Positions 34,738-43,710 of a DNA stretch of 64,000 nt are shown one piece after another. The translations under genes were made by a program, and so were the position numbers. The notes beneath the pieces were generated by a model. That model was not told where the DNA came from. It made no database searches and saw only the letters and a program-made list of their open reading frames with translations. The stretch is from the NCBI RefSeq assembly GCF_030386795.1, contig NZ_JANUQM010000009.1, positions 121,684 through 185,683 of the forward strand, in the 5' to 3' direction. The DNA comes from Streptomyces sp. S.PNR 29 (lineage in GTDB: Bacteria; Actinomycetota; Actinomycetes; Streptomycetales; Streptomycetaceae). How positions within the stretch are numbered: the stretch's first letter is position 1; each line of letters opens with the position of its first letter.

Positions 34738-34820
34738 AGACGGGACCGTACGCAGTCGGACACACGTCAGACAGAAGACGGCACCGCACTCGGAAGACGG
34801 AACCGTACGCAGAAGAGGGA
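34738..34820. repeat. Short direct repeats upstream of the holin-like gene
   Basis: AGACGGGACCGTACGCAG (34738-34755) recurs near 34794-34811 as AGACGGAACCGTACGCAG, one mismatch, with further AGACGG copies between. They lie in the 109-bp gap between nhaA and the next gene and may contain regulator sites. Confidence 0.55.
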
Positions 34821-34827
34821 GACCGCG

Positions 34828-35313
34828 ATGAGCGCACCCGACGGCAGCCCGGTCGGCGCCGAACGCAGCATCGGCCAGCTGTTCGCCTCGGCCACGACCG
34901 ACTTGTCGGCGCTGGTGCACGACGAGATCGCGCTGGCGAAGGCACAGCTGAAGCAGGACGTCAAGCGCGGGGCGACGAGCGGCGGCGCGTTCACGGTGGC
35001 CGCCGCGATCCTGCTGTTCTCGCTGCCGATGCTCAACTTCGCGCTGGCGTACGGCATCCGGACCTGGAGCGACTGGAACCTCGCGATCTGCTTCCTGCTG
35101 TCCTTCGCGGCGAACGTCCTCGTCGCGGTGGTCCTCGCGCTGATCGGTGTGACCTTCGCGAAGAAGGCCAAGAAGAGCAAGGGCCCGCAGAAGGTCGCCG
35201 CCTCGATGAAGGAGTCCGCGGGCGTGCTGCAGAAGGCCAAGCCGCACCCGCGGCAGGCGCTGGAGGACCGGTCGCCCGAGGCCATCGAGGCTGTGGCACG
35301 CTCATCCTCATGA
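34828..35313 (+). CDS. Holin-X-like small membrane protein (phage holin family, actinobacterial)
   Basis: A 161-residue protein. A hydrophilic N-terminus with DLSALVHDEIALAKAQLKQDV is followed by two transmembrane helices (GAFTVAAAILLFSLPMLNFA; AICFLLSFAANVLVAVVLAL) and a basic C-terminus rich in Lys. The pattern fits the actinobacterial Holin-X/DUF1469-like family; the name does not imply lysis. It corresponds to Rv3669 by location. The last codons overlap the next ATG (ATGA). Confidence 0.85.
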   Translation: MSAPDGSPVGAERSIGQLFASATTDLSALVHDEIALAKAQLKQDVKRGATSGGAFTVAAAILLFSLPMLNFALAYGIRTWSDWNLAICFLLSFAANVLVAVVLALIGVTFAKKAKKSKGPQKVAASMKESAGVLQKAKPHPRQALEDRSPEAIEAVARSSS

Positions 35314-36293
35314 CGGGCTCCTCCACTCCTTCCGGTCCTTCCGGTCCTTCCGGGCCATCCCCCTCGGCGCAACCCGCTTCGGTCGTACGGCTCGACGTCC
35401 CCGGCGGGCGGGAAGTGACCCACCGGGACGTGGCCGCCAACGGCGCGCGCTTCCACATCGCGGAGCTCGGGGACGGGCCGCTGGTGCTGCTGCTGCACGG
35501 CTTCCCGCAGTTCTGGTGGACCTGGCGGCACCAGCTGGTCGCGCTCGCCGACGCCGGCTTCCGGGCCGTCGCCATGGACCTGCGGGGCGTCGGCGGCAGC
35601 GACCGCACCCCGCGCGGATACGACCCCGCCAACCTCGCCCTCGACATCACCGGCGTCATCCGCTCCCTGGGCGAGCCGGACGCCGCGCTGGTCGGCCACG
35701 ACCTGGGCGGCTACCTGGCGTGGACGGCGGCCGCGATGCGCCCCAAGCTGGTACGGCGCCTCGCGGTGGCCTCGATGCCGCACCCCCGCCGCTGGCGCTC
35801 GGCGATGCTCGCCGACGTCAGGCAGACGAAGGCGGGCTCGTACATCTGGGGGTTCCAGCGGCCCTGGATCCCGGAGCGGCAGCTGACCGCGGACGACGGC
35901 GCGCTCGTGGGACGGCTGATCCAGGAGTGGTCCGGGCCCCGTCTGCCGGACGACGAGGCGGTTCAGGTCTACCGGCGCGCGATGTGCATCCCGTCCACGG
36001 CGCACTGCTCGATCGAGCCGTACCGCTGGATGGTGCGGTCCCTCGCACGCCCCGACGGCATACAGTTCAACCGCCGCATGAAGCGGCCGGTGCGGGTGCC
36101 GACGCTGCACCTGCACGGCTCACTCGACCCGGTGATGCGCACGCGCAGCGCGGCCGGGTCCGGCGAGTACGTCGAAGCGCCGTACCGCTGGCGGCTGTTC
36201 GACGGACTGGGGCATTTTCCGCAGGAGGAGGATCCGGTCACTTTCTCCGCGGAACTGATCAACTGGCTGAAGGATCCCGAGCCCGATCGCTGA
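35310..36293 (+). CDS. Alpha/beta hydrolase, epoxide-hydrolase-like
   Basis: A 327-residue protein. The oxyanion region is LLHGFPQFWWTWRHQL and the nucleophile elbow is ALVGHDLGGYLAWTAAA with Asp as nucleophile, as in epoxide hydrolases and haloalkane dehalogenases. The acid and His are in HLHGSLDPV and GLGHFPQEE. In M. tuberculosis the same place holds ephE (Rv3670). A Ser/Pro-rich N-terminal stretch precedes the domain. It is translationally coupled to the holin-like gene. Confidence 0.9.
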   Translation: MTGSSTPSGPSGPSGPSPSAQPASVVRLDVPGGREVTHRDVAANGARFHIAELGDGPLVLLLHGFPQFWWTWRHQLVALADAGFRAVAMDLRGVGGSDRTPRGYDPANLALDITGVIRSLGEPDAALVGHDLGGYLAWTAAAMRPKLVRRLAVASMPHPRRWRSAMLADVRQTKAGSYIWGFQRPWIPERQLTADDGALVGRLIQEWSGPRLPDDEAVQVYRRAMCIPSTAHCSIEPYRWMVRSLARPDGIQFNRRMKRPVRVPTLHLHGSLDPVMRTRSAAGSGEYVEAPYRWRLFDGLGHFPQEEDPVTFSAELINWLKDPEPDR

Positions 36294-36452
36294 CCGATCC
36301 GATCGGGGACGACCTGCAACGGTGACCGAACGGGCGCACCCGGTGTCCGGACCGGAATGCCTGTCCCAGGAGCGGCCACTTGCCCGGCGCATAGGCCAAT
36401 TGGGGGCTCCGGAGGCGGTTATCGACCTTGGGCCAGGGGCAGACGTCGGGGT

Positions 36453-36635
36453 ATGGGCTGGACGCACGACTACAGTGACGCAGCACGCGATCGCCGCTCC
36501 ACGAGCGGTGTGAGCACCCACCAGCGCGATGGATCCGCGCAGCTGCCGGAGACCGATCTCAGGGTGGGAATCCCGCGCATCCTGCGCCGCCGGGCCCGCT
36601 GGGTCTCGGTACGCCTGCGGCACACTCGCGGCTGA
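36453..36635 (+). CDS. Small hypothetical protein
   Basis: A 60-residue, basic protein (MGWTHDYSDAARDRRSTSGV...) with CGGGGT just before the ATG. The C-terminal 20 residues are Arg-rich (RILRRRARWVSVRLRHTRG). Convergent with marP. No family recognised; the reading rests on codon bias and the ribosome-binding site. Confidence 0.5.
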   Translation: MGWTHDYSDAARDRRSTSGVSTHQRDGSAQLPETDLRVGIPRILRRRARWVSVRLRHTRG

Positions 36636-36649
36636 CGCCTCCCAGCGGC

Positions 36650-37849
36650 TCAGAGCGCGCAGCTGTCGCTGTCCACCTGCTGGTTCGCGGTGCGCCCCCT
36701 GGTGATGTCCTCCTGGATCTCGTCCGCGGTGAGCGCGTACCCCGTCTCGGCGTCGTCGAGTGACTTGGCGAAGACCACGCCGTAGACCTTGCCGTCAGGG
36801 GTGAGCAGCGGGCCGCCGGAGTTGCCCTGGCGGACGGTCGCGTAGAGCGAGTAGACGTCGCGGCGGACGGTGCCGCGGTGGTAGATGTCCGGGCCGTTGG
36901 CCGTGATGCGGCCGCGCACACGCGCGGCACGGACGTCGTACGCCCCGTTCTCCGGGAACCCGGCGACGATCGCGCCGTCGCCGCGGCTCGCGTCCTCGGA
37001 GGTGAACCGCAGCGCGGGCGCGCTCAGGTCGGGCACGTCCAGTACGGCGATGTCGCGCTGCCAGTCGTAGAGGACGACCTTGGCGTCGTACTTCCGGCCC
37101 TCACCGCCTATCTGCACGGTGGGCTCGTCGACACCGCCCACCACGTGCGCGTTGGTCATGACACGGCGGTCGGCGAAGACGAAGCCGGTGCCCTCCAGGA
37201 CCTTGCCGCAGCTCTGGGCGGTGCCCATGACCTTGACGATGGAGCGCTGCGAGCGGGTGGCCACCGGGCTGCCCGCCAGCGCCGGGTCCGGGGGCTGCAC
37301 GTCGGTGATCGGCTCGTTGGAGAACGGGCTGAAGACCTGCGGGAAGCCGTTCTGCGCGAGGACGGAGGAGAAGTCCGCGAACCAGGTGTCGGCCTGGGTG
37401 GGCAGCGCCCGGGAGACACCGAGCAGCACCTTGGAGCTGCGGACCTCCTTGCCGAGCGTCGGCAGGGTGGTGCCCGCGAGGGCGGAGCCGATCAGCCAGG
37501 CGACCAGCAGCATCGCGACGACGTTGACGAGGGCGCCACCGGTCGCGTCCAGGGCGCGGGCCGGGGACCAGGTGATGTACCGGCGCAGCTTGTTGCCGAG
37601 GTGTGTGGTCAGGGCCTGGCCGACGGAGGCGCAGACGATCACGACGACGACGGCGACGACGGCCGCGGTGGTGCTCACCTCGGCGTTGTCCGTCAGGGCG
37701 TCCCAGATGACGGGGAGCGCGTAGACGGCGGCGAGACCGCCGCCCAGGAAGCCGATCACCGACAGGATGCCGACGACGAAGCCCTGGCGATAGCCGACGA
37801 TCGCGAACCACACGGCGGCGACCAGCAACAGGATGTCCAGCACGTTCAC
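36650..37849 (-). CDS. marP: MarP-family membrane serine protease
   Basis: A 399-residue protein. The first about 150 residues contain four transmembrane helices in a CvpA-like domain (LDILLLVAAVWFAIVGYRQG...). The C-terminal part is a trypsin-like serine protease with His in RVMTNAHVVGG (about residue 231), Asp in DIAVLDVPDL (268) and Ser in RQGNSGGPLLT (345). In mycobacteria MarP (Rv3671c) protects against acid stress. The gene neighbours here (epoxide hydrolase upstream, NUDIX downstream) are the same. Confidence 0.95.
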   Translation of the reverse strand: MNVLDILLLVAAVWFAIVGYRQGFVVGILSVIGFLGGGLAAVYALPVIWDALTDNAEVSTTAAVVAVVVVIVCASVGQALTTHLGNKLRRYITWSPARALDATGGALVNVVAMLLVAWLIGSALAGTTLPTLGKEVRSSKVLLGVSRALPTQADTWFADFSSVLAQNGFPQVFSPFSNEPITDVQPPDPALAGSPVATRSQRSIVKVMGTAQSCGKVLEGTGFVFADRRVMTNAHVVGGVDEPTVQIGGEGRKYDAKVVLYDWQRDIAVLDVPDLSAPALRFTSEDASRGDGAIVAGFPENGAYDVRAARVRGRITANGPDIYHRGTVRRDVYSLYATVRQGNSGGPLLTPDGKVYGVVFAKSLDDAETGYALTADEIQEDITRGRTANQQVDSDSCAL

Positions 37850-37969
37850 CGCTTCAAGCCTCGCCTCGTCAGTCCGCGGTCACCGCAGGTCGGCCGGGAG
37901 GTCAGCACGCCGTGCAGCGGCATTCGGACACAGCGTTCCCCGGGAAAACACAGCACGGCAGACACCCTG

Positions 37970-38659
37970 TCATGACCGCCAGTCGAGCGGGACCTGCTTC
38001 CCCCTGTCCCAAGGTCGTTCCCAGCCCGCGTAGTGGAGCAGCCGGTCGATGATTCCGGCCGTGAAGCCCCACACCAGGGCCGATTCGACCAGAAATGCCG
38101 GACCTTGGTGGCCCCTGGGGTGAATGGCTGTCACGCGGTTGTCCGGATTCGTGAGATCCGCCACGGGAACGGTGAAGACCCTGGCGGTCTCTTTCGGGTC
38201 GACGACTCCTACCGGGCTCGGCTCGCGCCACCAGGCCAGCACCGGGGTGACGACGAAGCCGCTGACCGGGATGTAGAGCTTGGGCAGGACCCCGAAGAGC
38301 TGCACGCCGGCCGGATCGAGCCCGGTCTCCTCCTCCGCCTCGCGGAGCGCGGCCCGCAGCGGCCCCTCGGCCCCCGGGTCGCCGTCCTCGGGGTCGAGGG
38401 CGCCGCCCGGGAAGGAGGGCTGGCCGGCGTGGGAGCGCAGGGAGCTCGCCCGCTCCATGAGCAGCAGCTCGGGGCCACGCTCGCCCTCGCCGAACAGGAT
38501 CAGCACGGCGGACTGCCGCCCGGCGCCGTCCTCCGGCGGCAGGAAGCGGCTCAGCTGGCCCGGCCGCACCGTCTCCACGGCCCGCACCACCGGATCCAGC
38601 CAGCCGGGCAGGCCCTCCTTGCTGAGTGCCACGCCCCGGGTGTTGCTCGCGTGCGTCAT
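37970..38659 (-). CDS. NUDIX hydrolase, CoA-pyrophosphatase type
   Basis: A 229-residue enzyme. The NUDIX box runs from GGALDPEDGDPGAEG to LREAEEETGL, with the upstream CoA-specific region LLMERASSLRSHAGQPSFPG. It is expected to hydrolyse the pyrophosphate of CoA or its derivatives. I chose ATG at 38659 with GGGGGTGG upstream; the GTG two codons earlier is an alternative. Matches the Rv3672c position. Confidence 0.92.
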   Translation of the reverse strand: MTHASNTRGVALSKEGLPGWLDPVVRAVETVRPGQLSRFLPPEDGAGRQSAVLILFGEGERGPELLLMERASSLRSHAGQPSFPGGALDPEDGDPGAEGPLRAALREAEEETGLDPAGVQLFGVLPKLYIPVSGFVVTPVLAWWREPSPVGVVDPKETARVFTVPVADLTNPDNRVTAIHPRGHQGPAFLVESALVWGFTAGIIDRLLHYAGWERPWDRGKQVPLDWRS

Positions 38660-38750
38660 CGCCACCCCCGTCGTCCTGCCGGGTCCAACGCCCGACGGCC
38701 CCGAGATCGTTCCTGGGTCCCTTCCCGGGGGCCCCGCGACGCCCGGGGCG

Positions 38751-39941
38751 TCATCCGGCGGCCCTCAGCGGCGGCGCCGGTGTGCCGCCCGCGTCCAGGT
38801 ATGCCTGCGGGGGTTTCAGGCGCTGGCCCGGGAAGCCGCCCTTCTCGTACTTGAGCAGCTTCCTCGCCTTCTCCGGGTCCGTCTCGCCCTCGCCGTACGC
38901 CGGGCAGAGCGGGGCGATGGGGCAGGCGCCGCAGGCGGGCTTGCGGGCGTGGCAGATGCGGCGGCCGTGCCAGATCACATGGTGCGAGAGGTCCGTCCAG
39001 TCGCTCTTGGGGAACAGCGCGCCGACGGCGGCCTCGATCTTGTCGGGGTCGGTCTCGCCGGTCCACTCCCAGCGGCGCACCAGGCGCTGGAAGTGCGTGT
39101 CCACGGTGATGCCGGGGCGGCCGAAGGCGTTGCCGAGGACGACGAAGGCGGTCTTGCGGCCGACGCCGGGCAGCTTGACGAGGTCCTCCAGGCGCCCGGG
39201 GACCTCGCCGCCGAACTCCTCCGTCAGGGCCTTGGACAGCCCCATCACCGACTTGGTCTTGGCCCGGAAGAACCCGCAGGGACGCAGGATCTCCTCGACC
39301 TCCTCGGGGTTGGCGGCGGCCAGGTCCTCCGGGGTCGGGTACTTGGCGAACAGGGCCGGCGTGGTCTGGTTGACCCTGAGGTCGGTGGTCTGGGCGGACA
39401 GGACCGTGGCGACCAGCAGCTGGAAGGGGTCGTCGAAGTCCAGCTCGGGGTGGGCGTACGGGTAGACCTCGGCGAGCTCACGGTTGATCCGGCGGGCACG
39501 GCGGACCAGGGCGGTGCGCGACTCCTCCCTCGGCGGCCTGGAGGCGACGGTCTGCGCGGGGGCGACACCCTTGACGGCGGCCGTGCCGTCCTTGGGGGCG
39601 GCGACCACTTTCCTGGGGGGCGGTGCCTTTTTCACGGCGGCCTTCTTGGGGGCGGCCTTCTTGGCGGGCGCGGCCTTCTCGGAAGGCGGCACCTTCTGCA
39701 CGGCCGCCTTCTTCCCGGCCGTCTCCTTCGCAGCCGCCTTCTTCCCGGCCGTCTTCTTTACAGCCGTCTTCTTCGCGGTCGTCTTCTTCGCAGCGGCCGT
39801 CTTCTTCACAGGCGCAGCCTTCTTTGTCGCTTTCGCCGTTTTCCTGCCGCCATCGGGGCTCTGTTCGCCCACAGCGGAATCTCGACGTACAACCACCCGT
39901 CCAGCCCCCTCGGCCTGTGCTCTCACCGGCGATTTGGACAC
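38751..39941 (-). CDS. nth: Endonuclease III (DNA glycosylase/AP lyase) with histone-H1-like N-terminal tail
   Basis: A 396-residue protein; the enzyme domain (about residues 150-370) has the catalytic Lys in KLPGVGRKTAFVV (264), Asp in VDTHFQRLVRR (282) and the Fe-S motif CHARKPACGACPIAPLC (C-x6-C-x2-C-x5-C). It removes oxidised pyrimidines in base excision repair. Unusual is a tail of about 130 residues rich in Lys, Ala, Pro and Thr (KKAAPVKKTAAAKKTTAKK and similar repeats), resembling histone H1 or HupS tails; the normal protein has only about 210 residues. The tail may increase DNA affinity. Confidence 0.92.
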   Translation of the reverse strand: MSKSPVRAQAEGAGRVVVRRDSAVGEQSPDGGRKTAKATKKAAPVKKTAAAKKTTAKKTAVKKTAGKKAAAKETAGKKAAVQKVPPSEKAAPAKKAAPKKAAVKKAPPPRKVVAAPKDGTAAVKGVAPAQTVASRPPREESRTALVRRARRINRELAEVYPYAHPELDFDDPFQLLVATVLSAQTTDLRVNQTTPALFAKYPTPEDLAAANPEEVEEILRPCGFFRAKTKSVMGLSKALTEEFGGEVPGRLEDLVKLPGVGRKTAFVVLGNAFGRPGITVDTHFQRLVRRWEWTGETDPDKIEAAVGALFPKSDWTDLSHHVIWHGRRICHARKPACGACPIAPLCPAYGEGETDPEKARKLLKYEKGGFPGQRLKPPQAYLDAGGTPAPPLRAAG

Positions 39942-40148
39942 CCGGCCAGCCTACGGCCCGGCTCGGACATCCGTCCCGGACCCCGAAGATCGGCCCCCAA
40001 TTGGACCCCTGCCGCGTACCCCGGGACGCCGGTGCGGCATCCTTGTGACAGATCACACTGTTTGGACCGCCCAGCACAATGGGCACCACGGTCCCCTGGT
40101 ACACGGGGGATGCACTATCCCCTGAGCAGGTCGACAAGGAGAGAACTC

Positions 40149-40823
40149 GTGGACGACGTTCTGCGGCGCAACCCGCTCTTCGCGGCGCTCGACGACGAGC
40201 AGGCCGCGGAGCTCCGCGCCTCCATGAGTGAGGTGACCCTCGCCCGCGGCGACTCGCTGTTCCACGAGGGCGACCCCGGTGATCGCCTGTACGTGGTCAC
40301 GGAAGGCAAGGTCAAGCTCCACCGCACGTCCCCCGACGGCCGCGAGAACATGCTGGCCGTCGTCGGCCCCGGCGAGCTCATCGGCGAGCTGTCGCTCTTC
40401 GACCCGGGCCCCCGCACGGCGACCGCCACGGCACTGACCGAGGTCAAGCTGCTCGGGCTCGGCCACGGCGACCTCCAGCCCTGGCTGAACGCCCGCCCCG
40501 AGGTGGCGGCGGCGCTGCTGCGCGCCGTCGCGCGGCGGCTGCGGAAGACCAACGACGCGATGTCCGACCTGGTCTTCTCGGACGTCCCCGGCCGCGTGGC
40601 CCGGGCCCTGCTGGACCTCTCCCGCCGCTTCGGCGTGCAGTCCGAGGAGGGCATCCACGTCGTGCACGACCTGACGCAGGAGGAGCTGGCCCAGCTGGTC
40701 GGCGCCTCCCGCGAGACGGTCAACAAGGCCCTGGCGGACTTCGCCCAGCGCGGCTGGCTCCGCCTGGAGGCCCGCGCGGTGATCCTGCTGGACGTGGAGC
40801 GGCTCGCCAAGAGGTCCCGCTGA
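40149..40823 (+). CDS. crp: cAMP-receptor-protein family transcription factor Crp
   Basis: A 224-residue protein, the length of S. coelicolor Crp (SCO3571). Residues 10-120 form the cyclic-nucleotide domain with GELIGELSLFDPGPRTATAT, and residues about 175-200 the DNA-binding helix-turn-helix (TQEELAQLVGASRETVNKAL). The GTG start has AAGGAGAG upstream. In Streptomyces Crp controls germination and secondary metabolism; whether cAMP is bound with high affinity is not visible. Divergent from nth; a strong terminator follows. Confidence 0.96.
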   Translation: MDDVLRRNPLFAALDDEQAAELRASMSEVTLARGDSLFHEGDPGDRLYVVTEGKVKLHRTSPDGRENMLAVVGPGELIGELSLFDPGPRTATATALTEVKLLGLGHGDLQPWLNARPEVAAALLRAVARRLRKTNDAMSDLVFSDVPGRVARALLDLSRRFGVQSEEGIHVVHDLTQEELAQLVGASRETVNKALADFAQRGWLRLEARAVILLDVERLAKRSR

Positions 40824-40842
40824 CGTTCGGCCGTACACCGAG

Positions 40843-40873
40843 AGGGCCCGTCTCGTGAGAGACGGGCCCTGTT
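40843..40873 (+). terminator. Terminator of crp
   Basis: AGGGCCCGTCTC pairs perfectly with GAGACGGGCCCT (40859-40870), loop GTGA, followed by GTTC. Also suited to the convergent MBL gene. Confidence 0.9.
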
Positions 40874-40955
40874 CGTGCGACGGCCGGCCGAGGGCCGGGT
40901 GCCACGGCCGGCCGGGCTAGGCCTCGCGACGCCGGGATGATCCAAACGACAGGGC

Positions 40956-41786
40956 CTAGATGAGCCCGTGCTCCTCCAGGTAGTCCAGCTGCGCCCGTAC
41001 CGACAGCTCCGCGGCCGGCCACAGTGAGCGGTCCACGTCCGCGTACACGTGGGCGACGATCTCGGGTGCCGTCCGGTAGCCGTCCTCGACGGCCGTCTCG
41101 ACCTGGGCCAGGCGGTGGGCGCGGTGGGCGAGGTAGTACTCGACGGCGCCCTGGGCGTCCTCCAGGACGGGACCGTGGCCCGGGAGCACCGTGTGCACGC
41201 CGTCGTCGACGGTGAGGGACCTGAGCCGCCGCAGGGAGTCCAGGTAGTCGCCGAGGCGGCCGTCCGGGTGCGCCACGACCGTCGTACCGCGTCCCAGGAT
41301 GGTGTCGCCGGTCAGCACGGCCTGGTCGGCCGGGAGATGGAAGCAGAGCGAGTCCGCGGTGTGTCCGGGGGTCGGTACGACCCTCAGCTCCAGGCCGCCG
41401 ACGCGGACGACGTTCCCGGCGGACAGCCCCTCGTCGCCGAGCCGCAGCGCCGGGTCCAGGGCCCGCACCTTGGTGCCGGTCAGCTCGGCGAAGCGCGCGG
41501 CGCCCTCCGCGTGGTCGGGGTGACCGTGGGTCAGCAGGGTGAGGGCGACGCGCCTGCCGGCCCGCTCGGCCGTGTCGATGACGGTGCGCAGGTGGCCCTC
41601 GTCCAGCGGGCCCGGGTCGACCACGACGGCCAGGTCGGAGTCGGGTTCCGCGAGGATCCAGGTGTTCGTGCCGTCCAGGGTCATCGCCGAGGCGTTGGGC
41701 GCCAGGACGTTGACGGCCCGTGCGGTGGCCGGGCCCGTGAGGACCCCGCCCCGTGGCTGGCCGGGCAGGGTGCTTGCGTCCGTCAT
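40956..41786 (-). CDS. Metallo-beta-lactamase-fold hydrolase
   Basis: A 276-residue protein. The metal-binding motif is LLTHGHPDHAEGAARFAEL; other ligands are seen in TPGHTADSLCF, LTGDTILG and LPGHGPVL. It is of the glyoxalase-II-like type with a C-terminal helical extension (HRLAQVETAVEDGYRTA). It begins with ATG at 41786, overlapping the stop of the NUDIX gene (ATGA). Rv3677c position. Substrate unknown. Confidence 0.9.
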   Translation of the reverse strand: MTDASTLPGQPRGGVLTGPATARAVNVLAPNASAMTLDGTNTWILAEPDSDLAVVVDPGPLDEGHLRTVIDTAERAGRRVALTLLTHGHPDHAEGAARFAELTGTKVRALDPALRLGDEGLSAGNVVRVGGLELRVVPTPGHTADSLCFHLPADQAVLTGDTILGRGTTVVAHPDGRLGDYLDSLRRLRSLTVDDGVHTVLPGHGPVLEDAQGAVEYYLAHRAHRLAQVETAVEDGYRTAPEIVAHVYADVDRSLWPAAELSVRAQLDYLEEHGLI

Positions 41787-42661
41787 GCGGGGGCTCCCCC
41801 GGTCCGGGTCGTCGGGATGTGCTTGGTGAACTCGTCGTGGCCGGGCCAGGAGAGCACGATCTCGCCGTCCTCCAGGCGTGCCTCGGCGAGGACGGGCGTC
41901 AGGTCGCGCCCGGGGGCCGCGGCGAGCGCCTCCGCCGCCGTGCCGTACGGCGCCAGCTGGCGCAGGGTCGCGATGGTCGGCGGCATCATCAGCAGCTCGC
42001 CCTTGTCGTAGCCGTCGGCCGCGTCCTGAGGGCGGGTCCACACGGTGCGGTCGGCCTCCGTGGAGGCGTTGCGCGTGCGCTGCCCCTCCGGGAGGGCGGC
42101 CACGAAGAACCACGTGTCGTAGCGGCGGGACTCGAACTCCGGGGTGATCCAGCGGGTCCAGGCGCCCAGGAGGTCCGAGCGGAGCACCAGCCCGCGGCGG
42201 TCCAGGAACTCGGCGAAGGACAGGTCCCGGGCGACCAGTGCCGCACGGTCCGCCTCCCAGTCGGCGCCCGTGGTGTCGCCGGCCACGGAATCGGGCGTCG
42301 GGCCGGCGAGGAGGACGCCCGCCTCCTCGTACGTCTCCCGTACGGCCGCGCAGACGATCGCCTGGGCCCCGGTCTCGTCGACGCCGAGTCGGTCCGCCCA
42401 CCACGCGCGCGTGGGACCGGCCCAGCCGATGTCACGGTCGTCGTCGCGCGGGTCGACCCCGCCGCCCGGGTAGGCGTACGCGCCCCCGGCGAACGCCATG
42501 GAGGCACGCCGGCGCAGCATATGGACCCTGGGCCCGGTGTCGGTGTCCTTCAGGAGCATGACGGTGGCCGCGCGTCTCGGGGTGACCGGCGTCAGGGTGC
42601 CTGCCGCCAGCGCGCGGATGCGGTCGGGCCACTCCGGGGGGTACCACTGCCCATTCGCCAT
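41783..42661 (-). CDS. NUDIX hydrolase (NUDT19-like)
   Basis: A 292-residue enzyme. The region AYAYPGGGVDPRDDD and AAVRETYEEAGVLLAG gives a divergent NUDIX box with a long insert between halves, as in NUDT19/RPP-type enzymes. A conserved WITPEFESRRYDTWFFVAAL follows. It overlaps the MBL gene. Substrate may be an acyl-CoA or similar diphosphate, inferred from family resemblance only. Confidence 0.88.
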   Translation of the reverse strand: MANGQWYPPEWPDRIRALAAGTLTPVTPRRAATVMLLKDTDTGPRVHMLRRRASMAFAGGAYAYPGGGVDPRDDDRDIGWAGPTRAWWADRLGVDETGAQAIVCAAVRETYEEAGVLLAGPTPDSVAGDTTGADWEADRAALVARDLSFAEFLDRRGLVLRSDLLGAWTRWITPEFESRRYDTWFFVAALPEGQRTRNASTEADRTVWTRPQDAADGYDKGELLMMPPTIATLRQLAPYGTAAEALAAAPGRDLTPVLAEARLEDGEIVLSWPGHDEFTKHIPTTRTGGAPA

Positions 42662-42720
42662 GGCCGGAGGCTATCCCGTGACGGGCGGATGTTCGAGTGG
42701 CCCCCGTGCCTGCTCCCGCG

Positions 42721-43710
42721 TCAGACGGTGAGGGAGGCCAGCCAGCCGGTCAGGAGGCGGTTCGTCTCCTCGGGGCGTTCCTGCTGGAGCCAGTGGCCGC
42801 AGCCGTCCAGGAGGTGCGAGGCGGTCAGTCCGGGCAGCGTGCGGGGGTACGCCTCGATGGCGTCGGACAGCCAGGTCGTGGAGGGGTCCAGGCTGCCGCC
42901 GAGGAACAGGGACGGCTGGGTGACGGGGGCGCCGTGGTGGTCGGCCAGGTCCGCCCAGTCCCGGTCCATGTTCCGGTAGCGGTTGAGGGCACCGGTCATG
43001 CCGGTGCGTTCGAACTCCCCCGCATAGACGTCGAGGCCGTCCTCACCGAGCCAGGACGGCAGCCCCCCGGACGGGAACCGGTCGCGCATCCTGCCGCCGC
43101 GGGCGACGAAGTGCGGGCCGGGGACGCCGGGCGCGGGCATGGTGTCGGCGGACAGGGCCGCGTAGAACCCCGCGAGCCAGCCGCGGACGTCGGGCTCGAT
43201 CTCCGCCTCGGCCCGGCCGGGCCGCTGGAAGTAGGAGACGTAGAACTCCTCGCCGCCGTCCGCTCCCATCCCCGCGAAGACCTCGCTGGGCCGGGGCCCG
43301 CCGGGCGGGGTGTACGGCACGCTCAGCAGGCCCACCGCACGGAACACATCCGGTCGCAGCAGCGCGGAGGTGGCGGCGATGGTCGCGCCCCAGTCGTGCC
43401 CGACGATCACCGCGGACCGCTCGCCCAGGGCCTCGACCACGGCGACGTTGTCCGCCACCAGGTCGAGCATCCGGTACGCGTCCACCGCATCCGGCCGGGA
43501 GGAGCGCCCGTAGCCGCGCACGTCGATCGCTGCCGCGCGGAAGCCGGCGGCGGCCAGCACGGGCAGCTGGCGACGCCACGAGTACCAGGACTCCGGGAAG
43601 CCGTGGACGAGCAGGACCAGCGGTCCGGTCCCCTGTTCCACCAGGTGGATCCGTCCGGCGGGCGAGGGCACCAGGCGGTGGACGGTTTCGGTCACGGGCG
43701 TCTGCGGCAT
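42721..43710 (-). CDS. Alpha/beta hydrolase, epoxide-hydrolase-like (second copy)
   Basis: A 329-residue protein. LLVHGFPESWYSWRRQLPVL, then AVIVGHDWGATIAATSALL with Asp nucleophile, and GCGHWLQQERPEETN for the catalytic His. A tyrosine-bearing cap region (FYVSYFQRPGRAE) suggests true epoxide hydrolase. GGGAGGG precedes the ATG at 43710. It is only distantly related to the enzyme at 35310. Confidence 0.9.
   Translation of the reverse strand: MPQTPVTETVHRLVPSPAGRIHLVEQGTGPLVLLVHGFPESWYSWRRQLPVLAAAGFRAAAIDVRGYGRSSRPDAVDAYRMLDLVADNVAVVEALGERSAVIVGHDWGATIAATSALLRPDVFRAVGLLSVPYTPPGGPRPSEVFAGMGADGGEEFYVSYFQRPGRAEAEIEPDVRGWLAGFYAALSADTMPAPGVPGPHFVARGGRMRDRFPSGGLPSWLGEDGLDVYAGEFERTGMTGALNRYRNMDRDWADLADHHGAPVTQPSLFLGGSLDPSTTWLSDAIEAYPRTLPGLTASHLLDGCGHWLQQERPEETNRLLTGWLASLTV

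Noticed and set aside
38280..40148. Long plus-strand frame reading into crp from upstream
   Set aside because: The part before 40149 is antisense to the NUDIX and nth genes; crp has its own GTG, ribosome-binding site and correct length.
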